Below are positions 34,468 through 42,950 of a DNA stretch of 64,000 nt, in pieces. Under the pieces are notes generated by a model. The model saw only the letters and a program-made list of their open reading frames with translations. It did not search any database and had not been told where the DNA came from. Made by a program: the position numbers and the translations under genes. Each line of letters starts with the position of its first letter. The first letter of the stretch is position 1. The stretch spans positions 186,001 to 250,000 of the forward strand of contig CAWIJL010000010.1 in assembly GCA_963836405.1 (NCBI GenBank), read 5' to 3'. The DNA comes from CAWIJJ01 sp963836405 (lineage in GTDB: Bacteria; Acidobacteriota; Terriglobia; Bryobacterales; Bryobacteraceae).

Positions 34468-35599
34468 TTGGACTCTGATGGGGAGGACGATTGGCCTGGC
34501 GGGTTGACAAATAGAGAGTGTTGCGAGCTTCGTCCTCCAATCTGAAATTTTGGACTGCCCACGTCCCCTCCTCGCTATACTGCGGAAGCGTGAAACTGCC
34601 ACGCCATGTTCCATTCAGCGGATCTCCACTGACAACGCTCCAACCTCCGAACGGCGAGACATAGGCGTACTGCACGCCTGACGGACTCTGGGTGTAGGGC
34701 CCATAAATCCACGAAATATTCGGAGTTGTGGGCGCAAGCCGCACGCCGGAAATCTCATCGGAAGTATCCATTTCCACCTGAACGCTTTGCGGCCCGAGCG
34801 ACGTGTTCACGAATGCAGGAGTGAAGCGGATAGCCTTTGCCGAGGGAGACGTCAGATCCTGAATCGCCGACACCACCGAGAGATTGATACTGGATCCGAA
34901 GGCTGAGAGGGTCGCCGGGTAGTAGTATGCCCTATTGTTGGCGGCGTCCCGTAAACTGATCGCCGTCACCTTCCAAACGCCCGCCTGGGCATACCTCGGC
35001 ATCTGAAAGTTCGCCCGCCATACGCCTGCATTGACATTCCCGGAGATCAAGGTGAACTGATAAATGTCGACGTACAAAGCCTGGCCGCCAGAGGGGCTGC
35101 TGATAGCAAAATCAAACCCAAGGTAATTTTGGCTCAATCCGCTTGGCGAATCCACGATTGTCAGGTCTACTTGAACGTTGACTGGTCCCGGCGAAACATC
35201 AACCGCTGTTGGAATCATGGCAATCGAGGTCAACTGCGGTGCAACAAGATCCGGTGTCATATCAAGGACTGTAACGGTCGTCGGGATACCCAAACCCTGA
35301 AGCGTCGCAGCCGAGTAGATAGCCCGATTATTGACGCGATCATAAATGACGAGAGTGTCGGCCGTCCACGTGCCGGGCTCGGAATAACGTGGCATCACAA
35401 CAGGAACCGCAGTGGTTCCGCTGAGCAAGGGCAGGCCTGAAGACCAATACCCGTATCCATACACATATTGTGTCCCAGAAGGGCTGACGAGAGTCGCGGA
35501 GACTGCGCTCAAGCCTGAGAGGTTTTCACTAGCGCTGACCTGGAATGTAACAGTTTGGGAAGCACTCGTTACGTCCACCGAAGATCGACCTTCGGTCAA
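34454..35599 (-). CDS. Repeat-containing surface protein, three ~125-residue units
   Basis: 381 codons from a TTG. Three related beta-rich units can be aligned: each has a SVDV/AVDV/FVNT opening with a VQV-type strand, a SPSG segment, MPRYSEPGTW / MPRYAQAGVW / LPQYSEEGTW, then a YDRVNNRAIYSAATL / LRDAANNRAYYYPATL / LEDEARNTLYL closing. They look like tandem Ig-like modules. The expected signal peptide is missing: the frame stays open upstream to ~35752 but without a good start codon, so the 5' end may be truncated or shifted. The C-terminus runs out of frame near 34510 (see the next gene). Less GC-rich than flanking genes. Confidence 0.55.
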   Translation of the reverse strand: MTEGRSSVDVTSASQTVTFQVSASENLSGLSAVSATLVSPSGTQYVYGYGYWSSGLPLLSGTTAVPVVMPRYSEPGTWTADTLVIYDRVNNRAIYSAATLQGLGIPTTVTVLDMTPDLVAPQLTSIAMIPTAVDVSPGPVNVQVDLTIVDSPSGLSQNYLGFDFAISSPSGGQALYVDIYQFTLISGNVNAGVWRANFQMPRYAQAGVWKVTAISLRDAANNRAYYYPATLSAFGSSINLSVVSAIQDLTSPSAKAIRFTPAFVNTSLGPQSVQVEMDTSDEISGVRLAPTTPNISWIYGPYTQSPSGVQYAYVSPFGGWSVVSGDPLNGTWRGSFTLPQYSEEGTWAVQNFRLEDEARNTLYLSTRQANRPPHQSPNDAR

Positions 35600-35662
35600 A
35601 ATAGGCCCCCGGTCCGCCTTGCCTGACGCTACTGACGAATCAATTTCGGACTCTTGACTTTT

Positions 35663-35693
35663 AAAAACTGCCGGCGCATAATCAGGCGCCGGC
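35663..35693 (-). terminator. Hairpin with T-run on the minus strand, upstream of the repeat-protein gene
   Basis: An 8-bp stem GCCGGCGC/GCGCCGGC (35670-35677 with 35686-35693), 8-base loop, is followed on the minus strand by AG and five T. It lies only ~65 bases before the TTG start of the minus-strand gene, so it could act as an attenuator or isolate the gene from antisense transcription. Confidence 0.45.
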
Positions 35694-35772
35694 CGAGACC
35701 TGGTCAGTGCGACCCGGAATCCCGACCTTATGCCTGAGGAGGACCGATCGGATCAAAATAGAGGAGGGAGAC

Positions 35773-36072
35773 ATGTACGGATTTACTCGTTCGTTCTGCG
35801 TTACAACCTTGGCTGCCATCGGATTGGTGGCGTCTGTGGCTCGTGCCGATGGCGGCGGAAACGTCATGCCGGCCACTGCGAGTCCACACGGCTACTCTTT
35901 GTTCGATATGGCCGGGAAGCTCGCGTTATTCAACACCTATGGCAACGATCTAAAATTTTATCCACAGACGCCGTTTCAGATACTCTATCAGGACCTTTCC
36001 AAGGCGAGTGCCACTCCGATAACCTGTCCCGCTAACTCGTTTCCGGCTAGCGGATCCGGGCGGCCACAATAA
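35773..36072 (+). CDS. Small exported protein, frame broken near its 3' end
   Basis: The ATG at 35773 has GAGGAGGGAG 6 bases upstream, one of the best ribosome sites here. The signal peptide is SFCVTTLAAIGLVASVARA. The mature part includes SPHGYSLFDMAGKLALFNT and TPFQILYQDL. The frame stops at 36072, but removing one G in the GGG near 36057 continues it as GGHNNIQIGVFLTPM and GTHTVTIKGGVF to a stop at 36253, a natural-looking beta-rich C-terminus. The intact product would be ~160 aa. No known domain; the 35773-36253 stretch is the gene and 36073-36253 its displaced tail. Confidence 0.6.
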   Translation: MYGFTRSFCVTTLAAIGLVASVARADGGGNVMPATASPHGYSLFDMAGKLALFNTYGNDLKFYPQTPFQILYQDLSKASATPITCPANSFPASGSGRPQ

Positions 36073-36269
36073 CATTCAGATTGGCGTTTTTCTGACTCCG
36101 ATGAGTGTTGGGACACATACGGTCACCATCAAGGGCGGAGTTTTCGGACCTCTGGTGGGCCTCACGTATCCGCCACCGGATGGAGTGTCTTGCCTGCAAG
36201 AGGACATCACGTACGTGGTGACGGTGGTGCCTGGGGGAAAGAGCGGCAAGTAGGACGGCGCGCCGGGGG

Positions 36270-37919
36270 TTATGGGGCCGCGATCTTACCGCCTTCGCGG
36301 CACTCGAATGCGCCGGGGCGGAGGTTGGCGAACTCCTGGGTGAGGCCGCTGGGCCAGTTGACGACGATGCGGCGGGCGGTGTCGTTGCGACCGAGGCCGA
36401 AGGTGAGGGTCAGCTCGGATTGGGAGAGGTAGCTGGCTCCGGCGGTGACGGTGCGGGTTTGCGTGCCATCGGAGGTGGTGAGGCGGACGCGGGAGCCGAC
36501 GGCGTCGCGATTGGATTTCGTGCCGGTGAGGCGGAGGCGGAGGGAGCGCGAAGCCGCGGCGGAATCGTTGCGAAAGAGGTAAGCCGGGCCCTGATTGGTG
36601 GTCATCAGGATATCGAGGTCGCCGTCGCGGTCGAAATCGCCGCAGGCGCAGCCGCGGCCGACCTTGGGACTGGCGAAGCTCTTGCCGGCGGTGGAGGCGA
36701 CATCGCGAAAGCGGCCCTGGCGCTCGTTGACGAACAGGTGGGGGGACTGGGCGTAGCCGGCGTTGCCGCGGATGTTGCGGACGGTCTCATCGATGTGGCC
36801 GTTGACCACCACCAGGTCGAGCCATCCGTCGAGGTTGAAGTCTGCGAACTTGCAGCCGAACCCTAGGCTGTTGCGGGAGGCCTGGCCGATACCGGATTTG
36901 ACGGCGGTGTCTATGTAGACGCCGTCGCGGACGGGGCGGTAGAGGGCGGTCATTTCGTTATCGAAATTGGTGACGGCGATGCCCTCCACGCCGGAGTTGT
37001 CGAAGTCGGCGACATCGACGCCCATGCCTGCGCGGGCCTTGCCGTCCTCGCTGAAAGCCACGCCGGCTTTGACGGCGATGTCTTCGAAGGTGCCGTTGCG
37101 CAGGTTGCGGTAGAGCTTGTTGGGCTGGGTGTCGTTGGCGATGAAAAGGTCGGGCCAGCCGTCGCGGTCGAAATCGACGAGGGCCACGCCGAGAGACTTG
37201 GAGGTGGAGTCGAAGATGCCGCTCTTCGCCGTGACGTCTTCGAAGGTCCCGTTGCCGCGGTTGCGGAAGAGCCAGCAGGTTTCGCCGTGGTAGGCCTCGG
37301 GGGTGCAGTAGGACTTGGTCTTGCCGTCGGCGCTGCAAAACACGTCGCGGTCGGGCGACCACTTGACGTAATTGCAGACGAGCAGGTCGAGAAGGCCGTC
37401 GCGGTCGTAGTCGAACCAGAGGGCGGAGGTACTGAAGGAGCCGCGGCCGCCGAGGCCGGCCTTTTCGGTGACGTCGATGAAGCGGCCCTGGCCGGTGTTG
37501 TGGAAGAGCCGATTCTGGCCGACGGCGGTGATGAAGAGGTCGGGGAAGCCGTCGTTGTCATAGTCGCCGACGGCGACACCCATGCCGTAGAGTTCGACGG
37601 CGAGCCCGGCCTGGCGGGTGACGTCGGTGAAGGTGCCGTTGCGGTTGTTGCGATAGAGGCGCAAGGTGCTGCGCTGGCGCTTGTGGCCGGGCCAGTCCAT
37701 GCCGTTGACGAGCAGGATGTCGAGCCAGCCGTCGCCGTCGTAATCGAGGAAGGCGCAGCCGGGTCCCAAGGTCTCGGGCAGATACTTGGCGCCGAAAGCA
37801 CCGCTGTTGTGGCGGAACTCGATGCCCGCGGCGGCGGTGACGTCGGTGAAACGGAAGGGAGGCTCGGCCGGAGCGGCGGCGAGGGGCAGGGCTCCGGCGA
37901 GGAAGGTGCGCCGCTTCAC
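36270..37919 (-). CDS. CRTAC1-type beta-propeller protein (ASPIC/UnbV), 549 aa
   Basis: A twin-arginine-like or Sec leader (MKRRTFLAGALPLAAAP) precedes FTDVTAAAGIEFRHNSGAFGAKYLPETLGPG. Calcium-loop blades follow (FLDYDGDGWLDILL, VGDYDNDGFPDLFI, WFDYDRDGLLDLLV, LVDFDRDGWPDLFIAND) and then the ASPIC/UnbV end (GTKSNRDAVGSRV, SYLSQSELTLTFGLG, VVNWPSGLTQEF). The start overlaps the response-regulator stop (ATGA), so it is translated with the two-component genes, an unusual position for a surface protein. It is a close paralogue, of identical length, of the protein at 45698. Confidence 0.9.
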   Translation of the reverse strand: MKRRTFLAGALPLAAAPAEPPFRFTDVTAAAGIEFRHNSGAFGAKYLPETLGPGCAFLDYDGDGWLDILLVNGMDWPGHKRQRSTLRLYRNNRNGTFTDVTRQAGLAVELYGMGVAVGDYDNDGFPDLFITAVGQNRLFHNTGQGRFIDVTEKAGLGGRGSFSTSALWFDYDRDGLLDLLVCNYVKWSPDRDVFCSADGKTKSYCTPEAYHGETCWLFRNRGNGTFEDVTAKSGIFDSTSKSLGVALVDFDRDGWPDLFIANDTQPNKLYRNLRNGTFEDIAVKAGVAFSEDGKARAGMGVDVADFDNSGVEGIAVTNFDNEMTALYRPVRDGVYIDTAVKSGIGQASRNSLGFGCKFADFNLDGWLDLVVVNGHIDETVRNIRGNAGYAQSPHLFVNERQGRFRDVASTAGKSFASPKVGRGCACGDFDRDGDLDILMTTNQGPAYLFRNDSAAASRSLRLRLTGTKSNRDAVGSRVRLTTSDGTQTRTVTAGASYLSQSELTLTFGLGRNDTARRIVVNWPSGLTQEFANLRPGAFECREGGKIAAP

Positions 37920-38548
37920 GCGATGCTCACCAATCCTTCGCGGATGGCGTAGACCACGAGTTCCGCGGTGTTGTGGATGCCGAGCGCCTGCATGATATTG
38001 GCGCGGTGGACGGCCACGGTGTTAACGCTGAGGCCGAGCACGGTGGCGATCTCCTTGTTGGCCTTGCCGTGAACGATCAACTGGAGCACTTCGAGCTCGC
38101 GGGTGGTGAGTTCGGAACGGGGGGATTTGTCTTTTTCGGCGAGGGAGCCGAGGCGCGGGTCGAGGACGCTGGCGCCGGAGGCGACTTTCCGGACGGCCTG
38201 CACCAGTTCGAGGTCCATCGCGTTTTTGAGCAGGTAACCGCGGGCGCCGGCTTCGAGGCACGTGCGGACGTACGACGCTTCGGTGTGCATGCTGAGGATG
38301 AGGACGGCGGTGCCGGGAAGGCTCTTGAGGATGTGCCGGGTGGCGACGGCTCCGTTCATGCTGGGGAGGGCGAAATCCATGACGACGACGGCGGGGCGGA
38401 GGGTCTCGGCGGCCTGGATGGCGTCGTGGCCGTCGCTGGCTTCGCCGACGACGCGGATTTCGGGATCGTCCTCGAGCATGCGGCGGAATCCGCGCCGCAC
38501 CAGGGCGTGATCGTCGACGAGGAGAACGGAGATGGCGCGATCAGGCAA
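37916..38548 (-). CDS. NarL/LuxR-type response regulator
   Basis: 210 aa. Receiver domain: acidic pocket D12/D13, phospho-acceptor D58 in VVMDFALPSMNG, and K108 in GYLLKNA. A LuxR-type helix-turn-helix lies at ~147-205 (LTTRELEVLQLIVHGKANKEIATVLGL, then a VNTVAVHRANIMQAL segment). It is a cognate partner of the kinase immediately upstream (8-base overlap). It is cotranscribed with a propeller-protein gene and lies beside the divergent TPR/cytochrome operon, which are its likely targets (inference). Confidence 0.95.
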   Translation of the reverse strand: MPDRAISVLLVDDHALVRRGFRRMLEDDPEIRVVGEASDGHDAIQAAETLRPAVVVMDFALPSMNGAVATRHILKSLPGTAVLILSMHTEASYVRTCLEAGARGYLLKNAMDLELVQAVRKVASGASVLDPRLGSLAEKDKSPRSELTTRELEVLQLIVHGKANKEIATVLGLSVNTVAVHRANIMQALGIHNTAELVVYAIREGLVSIA

Positions 38549-39869
38549 GCTGGACCTCTTCGGGGGCCAGGGGGACGGTGAGGCGCACGAGCGCGCCGCC
38601 GCCTTCGCCCTCCAGGAATTCGACGCGGCCCTTCATCATTTCAGCACGCTCGCGCATGGAGACGAGGCCCATTCCCTGCCGCTCGCGCTTGCCAAAGCCG
38701 ACGCCGCGGTCCTCGATTTCGAGCACGACGGATTCGGCGAGGAAGCGCAGGCGGACGGCGGCGGTCGCCGACCGGGAGTGGCGGGCGACGTTGTTCAGCG
38801 CTTCCTGGGCGATGCGGAAGAGGTGAATGGCGAGGCCGCGGTCGATCTCTCGGCTGGCGCCGTCCTTTTCGCAGCGGACGCCGATGCCGGTCTGCTTTTC
38901 GAAGCGGCGCAAGTAGTTGTCGAGGGCGCTTTCAAAGCCGGCCTCTTCGAGCGCTACGGGGTGCAGGGCCTGGGAGAGGGTGCGGACGTTTTCGAGCGTG
39001 GTCTGCACGATCTCCTGAATTTCGCGCATCTCCTGGCGGGTGCGCTCATCGTCGGGGTTGCGGCGCGCGCTGCGCTGGAGCATGGTGCCGATGGCGGTGA
39101 GGATCTGGCCGAACTCGTCGTGCAGCTCGCGGGAGATGGAGCGGAAGGTATTCTCCTGCATCGAGATCAACTGTTGCGCGAGTTCGCTGCGGCGGTCGGA
39201 GAGGGCCTGGACGCGCTGGAAGAGGCGGCTGTTGTAGCGGACAAGGTAGAGGCTGGTGAGCGCGATGACCACCAGCATGGCGCCCAGGAACAGGTAGAGA
39301 TTTCCCGCGGCGCGGGCGTAGATGGCGCGGACGCGGACGCCGGCCTCCTGCTCGGCCTCGTTGTTGGCCACCAGGAGGCGGGCAACGGCCGCGCTGAGGG
39401 CCTGCTCGCGCGATTGCAGGGAGAGGCGGATGAGGTCGCGCGCCTTGTTCTCGTCGCCGGCGGCGGCGGTGGCGAAGACGCGGTCGAGGGCGTCCCAGAA
39501 CTGGAAGACGCTGGAGGAAAGCTGGCGGCGCTGGTCGGCGCCGCGGTCCACGGGCGAATACCTGACCTCCTGGTCGAGGGCATCGGCGAGGTCGTTGCGG
39601 ATGCGATTGAGGGGACCCTGCCAGGCGGTGAGCGGGTAGGGTTCACTGCCGTCGAGCATATCGCGGAGGGTGATGGCGATCAGGTTGAGGTTATTCTGGA
39701 TGCGCAGGAGAAGCAGGGAGTCCGCGCGGTTGCGATCGATGGCGGAGGTTTGCAGGGTCTGGAGTCCGCGCAACTGCACCAGGGTATAGGCTGCGTAGAT
39801 GGCGACGGCGGAAAGCGTAATAGCCAACCCGGCCAGCAGACGGAATGTGGGTGCGCGCCCCTGTTCCAC
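38541..39869 (-). CDS. Membrane sensor histidine kinase (NarX/DegS-type, HisKA_3)
   Basis: 442 aa. TM1 is at ~9-32, a helical periplasmic sensor at ~33-188 (no ligand domain recognised), TM2 at ~191-211, then a short coiled coil. HisKA_3 has the phosphorylated His250 in SISRELHDEFGQIL. The ATPase N-box is QEALNNVARHS (355-365), with G-boxes DRGVGF (387-392) and GMGL (399-402). The sensor region contains no cysteine pair or heme motif, so it does not obviously sense redox state directly. It overlaps the regulator gene and is divergent from the TPR/cytochrome operon (~93 bases between starts). Confidence 0.93.
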   Translation of the reverse strand: MEQGRAPTFRLLAGLAITLSAVAIYAAYTLVQLRGLQTLQTSAIDRNRADSLLLLRIQNNLNLIAITLRDMLDGSEPYPLTAWQGPLNRIRNDLADALDQEVRYSPVDRGADQRRQLSSSVFQFWDALDRVFATAAAGDENKARDLIRLSLQSREQALSAAVARLLVANNEAEQEAGVRVRAIYARAAGNLYLFLGAMLVVIALTSLYLVRYNSRLFQRVQALSDRRSELAQQLISMQENTFRSISRELHDEFGQILTAIGTMLQRSARRNPDDERTRQEMREIQEIVQTTLENVRTLSQALHPVALEEAGFESALDNYLRRFEKQTGIGVRCEKDGASREIDRGLAIHLFRIAQEALNNVARHSRSATAAVRLRFLAESVVLEIEDRGVGFGKRERQGMGLVSMRERAEMMKGRVEFLEGEGGGALVRLTVPLAPEEVQLA

Positions 39870-39962
39870 GAGTCGAACCGCCTCTTGTAGTTTCTTTCTA
39901 TTATTGTCGGGTTCGCAAGGCCGATGATATGCTGGCCGGGATCGCGACGAGGGGAAACGCGT

Positions 39963-42170
39963 GTGCGTGAACGAGGATTGTTGTTGTTGCTGCTGCTGGC
40001 GGCGGCTGCGTTCGCATTGATGCTATACGGCCAGGCGGGGCCTGTAAACCAAGATCTGCTGTGGCAGCATCGCAATCTGGGCAAGGCGTTCTACGAAAAT
40101 CCAACCACTCAAAAACAGGCGGTAGCCGAGTTCGAGAAGGCGCTCGCATTGCGGCCGGATTCGGCGCGGGAGCATCTGAACTTGGGGCTGGCGCTGCTGC
40201 GAGCGGGCGAGACGGACAAGGGCGTGGCGGAACTCGAACGTGCGCAGAAGCAGGAACCGGGCCTGCCGCACACCTGGTTCAACCTGGGGATCACTTACAA
40301 GAAGCAGGGCGATTTCGACAAGGCCTTCGTGCAGTTCCAGGGCATGGCGAAGCTGGCGCCGGACGATCCGACGTGGCACTACCAACTGGGCGCTATTTAC
40401 AAGAGCCGGGGTGACACGGCAGACGCAATCCGGGAATTCGAAAAGGCGCGCGACCTCAATCCGCGGCTGGCGGCGCCGCATTTTCAACTCTACGGGATGT
40501 ATCGCCAGAACGAGCGGACGGCGGATGCGGCCAAGGAGCTTCAGATCTTTCAGCAACTCAAAAAGGAGCAGGAAGGCGCGGCGGTTCCGGAAGACATGGA
40601 GTGGAGCTTCTACTCGGAGATTTTCGATCCGGTGGACGAGTTGAAGGCACCGGCGCTGCCGCCTCCGGTGTACCGCGCGGAGAGGATCGCGGGGGGATTC
40701 GACCCGGCCACGGCGGGATTGGCCGCGCTGACGCTGGATGGCGGGAGCCGGCCCAGCCTGATTGCGTGGTCGGCTCAGCGCGCGGCCCTGTTCCGCGGGG
40801 GGCGCACGGCGGTGGCGAACTCGGGCCTGGAGGGATTGCGCGACCTGGTGTTCATCGCGCCGGGCGATTTCGACAACGACGGGCTGCCGGACCTATGCGT
40901 GGTGACCAGGCAGGGTGCGGCGCTGTACAAGAACGTGAAGGGGCAGTTTCAGAAGCAGTCGGACCTGGCGGCGGGGTCGTTCCGGACGGCGATGTGGGTG
41001 GACTTCGACCACGACTACGACGAGGACCTGCTGCTATTCGGCGACGATGCGAAACTGCTGCGCAACAACGGCGCGGCGGGGTTCAGCGACGAGAGCGCAC
41101 GCTTTCCTTTCGTGAAGGGACCGGCGCAGAACGTGGCGGCATTCGAACTGGTGTCCGATACGCCTGGGTTCGACGTGGTGGTTTCCTATGCGGGCCGCTC
41201 CCCGGTGTTGTACCGCGACAAGCTGGGCGGCGCATACGAAGCGCTGGATGTGGACTTGCTTGCGGCGGAAGCGCGGGCGCGGGCGACAGCAGCGGTTGCG
41301 GAAACCGGGGCGGTGCTGCACGCGGATTTCGATGGCAACGGGCGCGCGAGCGAGGCGGCGATCGAGCGGGTCGGCTCGCTGCGGCTAAGCCGGAACGCGG
41401 CGGTGAATTACGGCAACTGGATCGAAGTGGCGCTCGAAGGCGTGAAGAACGCGAAGATTCCGCTGGACGCCAAGATCGAAGTGAAAGCGGGCGCGAGCTA
41501 CGAGAAGGTTATTTACCAGGGGGTCCCGGTGGTTTTCCGGCTGGGCAACCGGACGAAGGTGGACACGATCCGGATCACGTGGCCGAACGGGCTGATCCAG
41601 AACGAGACGGAGCAGGCGGTGAACCGGATTGTGGCGGTGAAGGAAGCGCCGCGCCTGGCGGGGTCGTGCCCGATGATCTTCACCTGGAACGGCGAGCGCT
41701 TCGTGTTCATCACCGACGTGCTGGGGGTGGCGCCGCTGGGAGCGAGTTCGGGCGACGGCCAGTATTTCCCGGTGGACCACGACGAATATGTTTCGATTCC
41801 CGGCGAGGCGCTGAAGGCGCGCGGCGGGCAGTACGAAGTCCGGGTGACGGAGGAGTTGCGGGAGGTTTCGTACCTGGACCAGATCCGGCTGATGGCGCTC
41901 GATCATCCGGCGGGGGTGCGAGGTCCTGACGAACGAGAAGTTCAAGTCGCCGCCGTTTCCCGAGTTCCGGCTGTTCGGCGGGGAGCGGAGGATTTATCCG
42001 GCGAGCGCGCGCGACGCGGCGGGGACGGAGGTGCGGAGCGCGCTGCTGGAGCGCGACCGGGTGTATCCGAACGGCGTTCCGGCGCGACGCCGCGGGGATC
42101 GCGGAGATGCACCATCTCGATCTCGATTTCGGCGCAGCGGCGGGCGGAAACCGGGCGGCGCTGGTGCTGA
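39963..42170 (+). CDS. Exported TPR and beta-propeller protein, N-terminal part (frame broken at ~41922)
   Basis: The start is the GTG at 39963 with GAGGGG 8 bases upstream. A leader (GLLLLLLLAAAAFALMLYG) is followed by four to five TPRs (HLNLGLALLRAGETDKGVAEL, TWFNLGITYKKQGDFDKAF, HYQLGAIYKSRGDTADAI). Propeller blades come next (APGDFDNDGLPDLCVV, WVDFDHDYDEDLLLFG) and an ASPIC/UnbV stretch (VFRLGNRTKVDTIRITWPNGL). After YLDQIRLMALDHPAG the frame becomes nonsense. Removing one base near 41922 restores EVLTNEKFKSPPFPEFRLFG, and removing one near 42070 joins to the fragment at 42107. The intact gene would be 39963-42949, about 995 aa, first in the operon with the cytochrome. Confidence 0.75.
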   Translation: MRERGLLLLLLLAAAAFALMLYGQAGPVNQDLLWQHRNLGKAFYENPTTQKQAVAEFEKALALRPDSAREHLNLGLALLRAGETDKGVAELERAQKQEPGLPHTWFNLGITYKKQGDFDKAFVQFQGMAKLAPDDPTWHYQLGAIYKSRGDTADAIREFEKARDLNPRLAAPHFQLYGMYRQNERTADAAKELQIFQQLKKEQEGAAVPEDMEWSFYSEIFDPVDELKAPALPPPVYRAERIAGGFDPATAGLAALTLDGGSRPSLIAWSAQRAALFRGGRTAVANSGLEGLRDLVFIAPGDFDNDGLPDLCVVTRQGAALYKNVKGQFQKQSDLAAGSFRTAMWVDFDHDYDEDLLLFGDDAKLLRNNGAAGFSDESARFPFVKGPAQNVAAFELVSDTPGFDVVVSYAGRSPVLYRDKLGGAYEALDVDLLAAEARARATAAVAETGAVLHADFDGNGRASEAAIERVGSLRLSRNAAVNYGNWIEVALEGVKNAKIPLDAKIEVKAGASYEKVIYQGVPVVFRLGNRTKVDTIRITWPNGLIQNETEQAVNRIVAVKEAPRLAGSCPMIFTWNGERFVFITDVLGVAPLGASSGDGQYFPVDHDEYVSIPGEALKARGGQYEVRVTEELREVSYLDQIRLMALDHPAGVRGPDEREVQVAAVSRVPAVRRGAEDLSGERARRGGDGGAERAAGARPGVSERRSGATPRGSRRCTISISISAQRRAETGRRWC

Positions 42171-42949
42171 GCGGGTGGGTGGACTGGGCCGACGGGAGCA
42201 CGTTCCTGGCGGCCACGCAGGCGCACCAGGACCTGGTGTTTCCGTATCTGCAAGTGAAGGACGCGGCGGGCAACTGGAAGACGGTGGTGGAGGACATGGG
42301 CATTCCGGCGGGCAAGCCCAAGACCATGGCGGTGGACTTGGCCGGGAAGTTTCTGTCCGCTTCGCGGCAGGTGCGGATCGTGACCAACCTGTGCGTTTAC
42401 TGGGACGAGATTTATCTGCTCGAAGACGACGGGCCGCCGACGCACCGGATGACCGATGTGCCGGCGGTCGCGGCCGATTTGCACTTCCGGGGCTTTTCGA
42501 AAGCGACCATCGACCCGCAACGCAGGCAGCCGGAAATGTTCGATTACCAGAAGGTGCGACCGCTATCGATGTGGAATCCGACGGAGGGCAACTACACGCG
42601 CTACGGCGATGTGAAGGGGCTCCTGGCGGAGGTGGACGACCGGATGGCGGTGATGGGGTCGGGAGACGAGATCGGGCTGCGGTTCGACGGGTCGGGGCTG
42701 CCGCCGCTGCCGGCGGGATGGAAGCGCGATTTTCTGCTGCTGATGGACGGGTGGGCGAAAGATGCGGATGCGAACACGGCGTTTTCGCAGACCGTGCTGC
42801 CGCTGCCGTTCCACGGGATGAGCCGGTATCCATATCCGGCGGGCGAGCACTATCCGGACGATGCGGAACACGCGAAATACGTGAAGGAGTTCCTGACGCG
42901 CCCGGCACTGCGGCTGATCCGGCCGCTACAGGAAGGAGGAACGCGCTGA
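42107..42949 (+). CDS. C-terminal part of the TPR/propeller protein (same gene as 39963)
   Basis: 280 codons beginning MHHLDLDFGAAAGGNRAALVL, with no ribosome site. The true upstream context is NAFRRDAAGIAEMHHLDL, which appears once the extra G in AACGGCGTT near 42070 is removed. The sequence continues WVDWADGSTFLAATQAH, LCVYWDEIYLLEDD and PLPFHGMSRYPYPAGEHYPDD, a domain I have no name for but which follows ASPIC regions in large TPR proteins. Its TGA is 1 base before the cytochrome ATG, preceded by GGAAGGAGG, so the two are coupled. Confidence 0.65.
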   Translation: MHHLDLDFGAAAGGNRAALVLSGWVDWADGSTFLAATQAHQDLVFPYLQVKDAAGNWKTVVEDMGIPAGKPKTMAVDLAGKFLSASRQVRIVTNLCVYWDEIYLLEDDGPPTHRMTDVPAVAADLHFRGFSKATIDPQRRQPEMFDYQKVRPLSMWNPTEGNYTRYGDVKGLLAEVDDRMAVMGSGDEIGLRFDGSGLPPLPAGWKRDFLLLMDGWAKDADANTAFSQTVLPLPFHGMSRYPYPAGEHYPDDAEHAKYVKEFLTRPALRLIRPLQEGGTR

Positions 42950-42950
42950 G

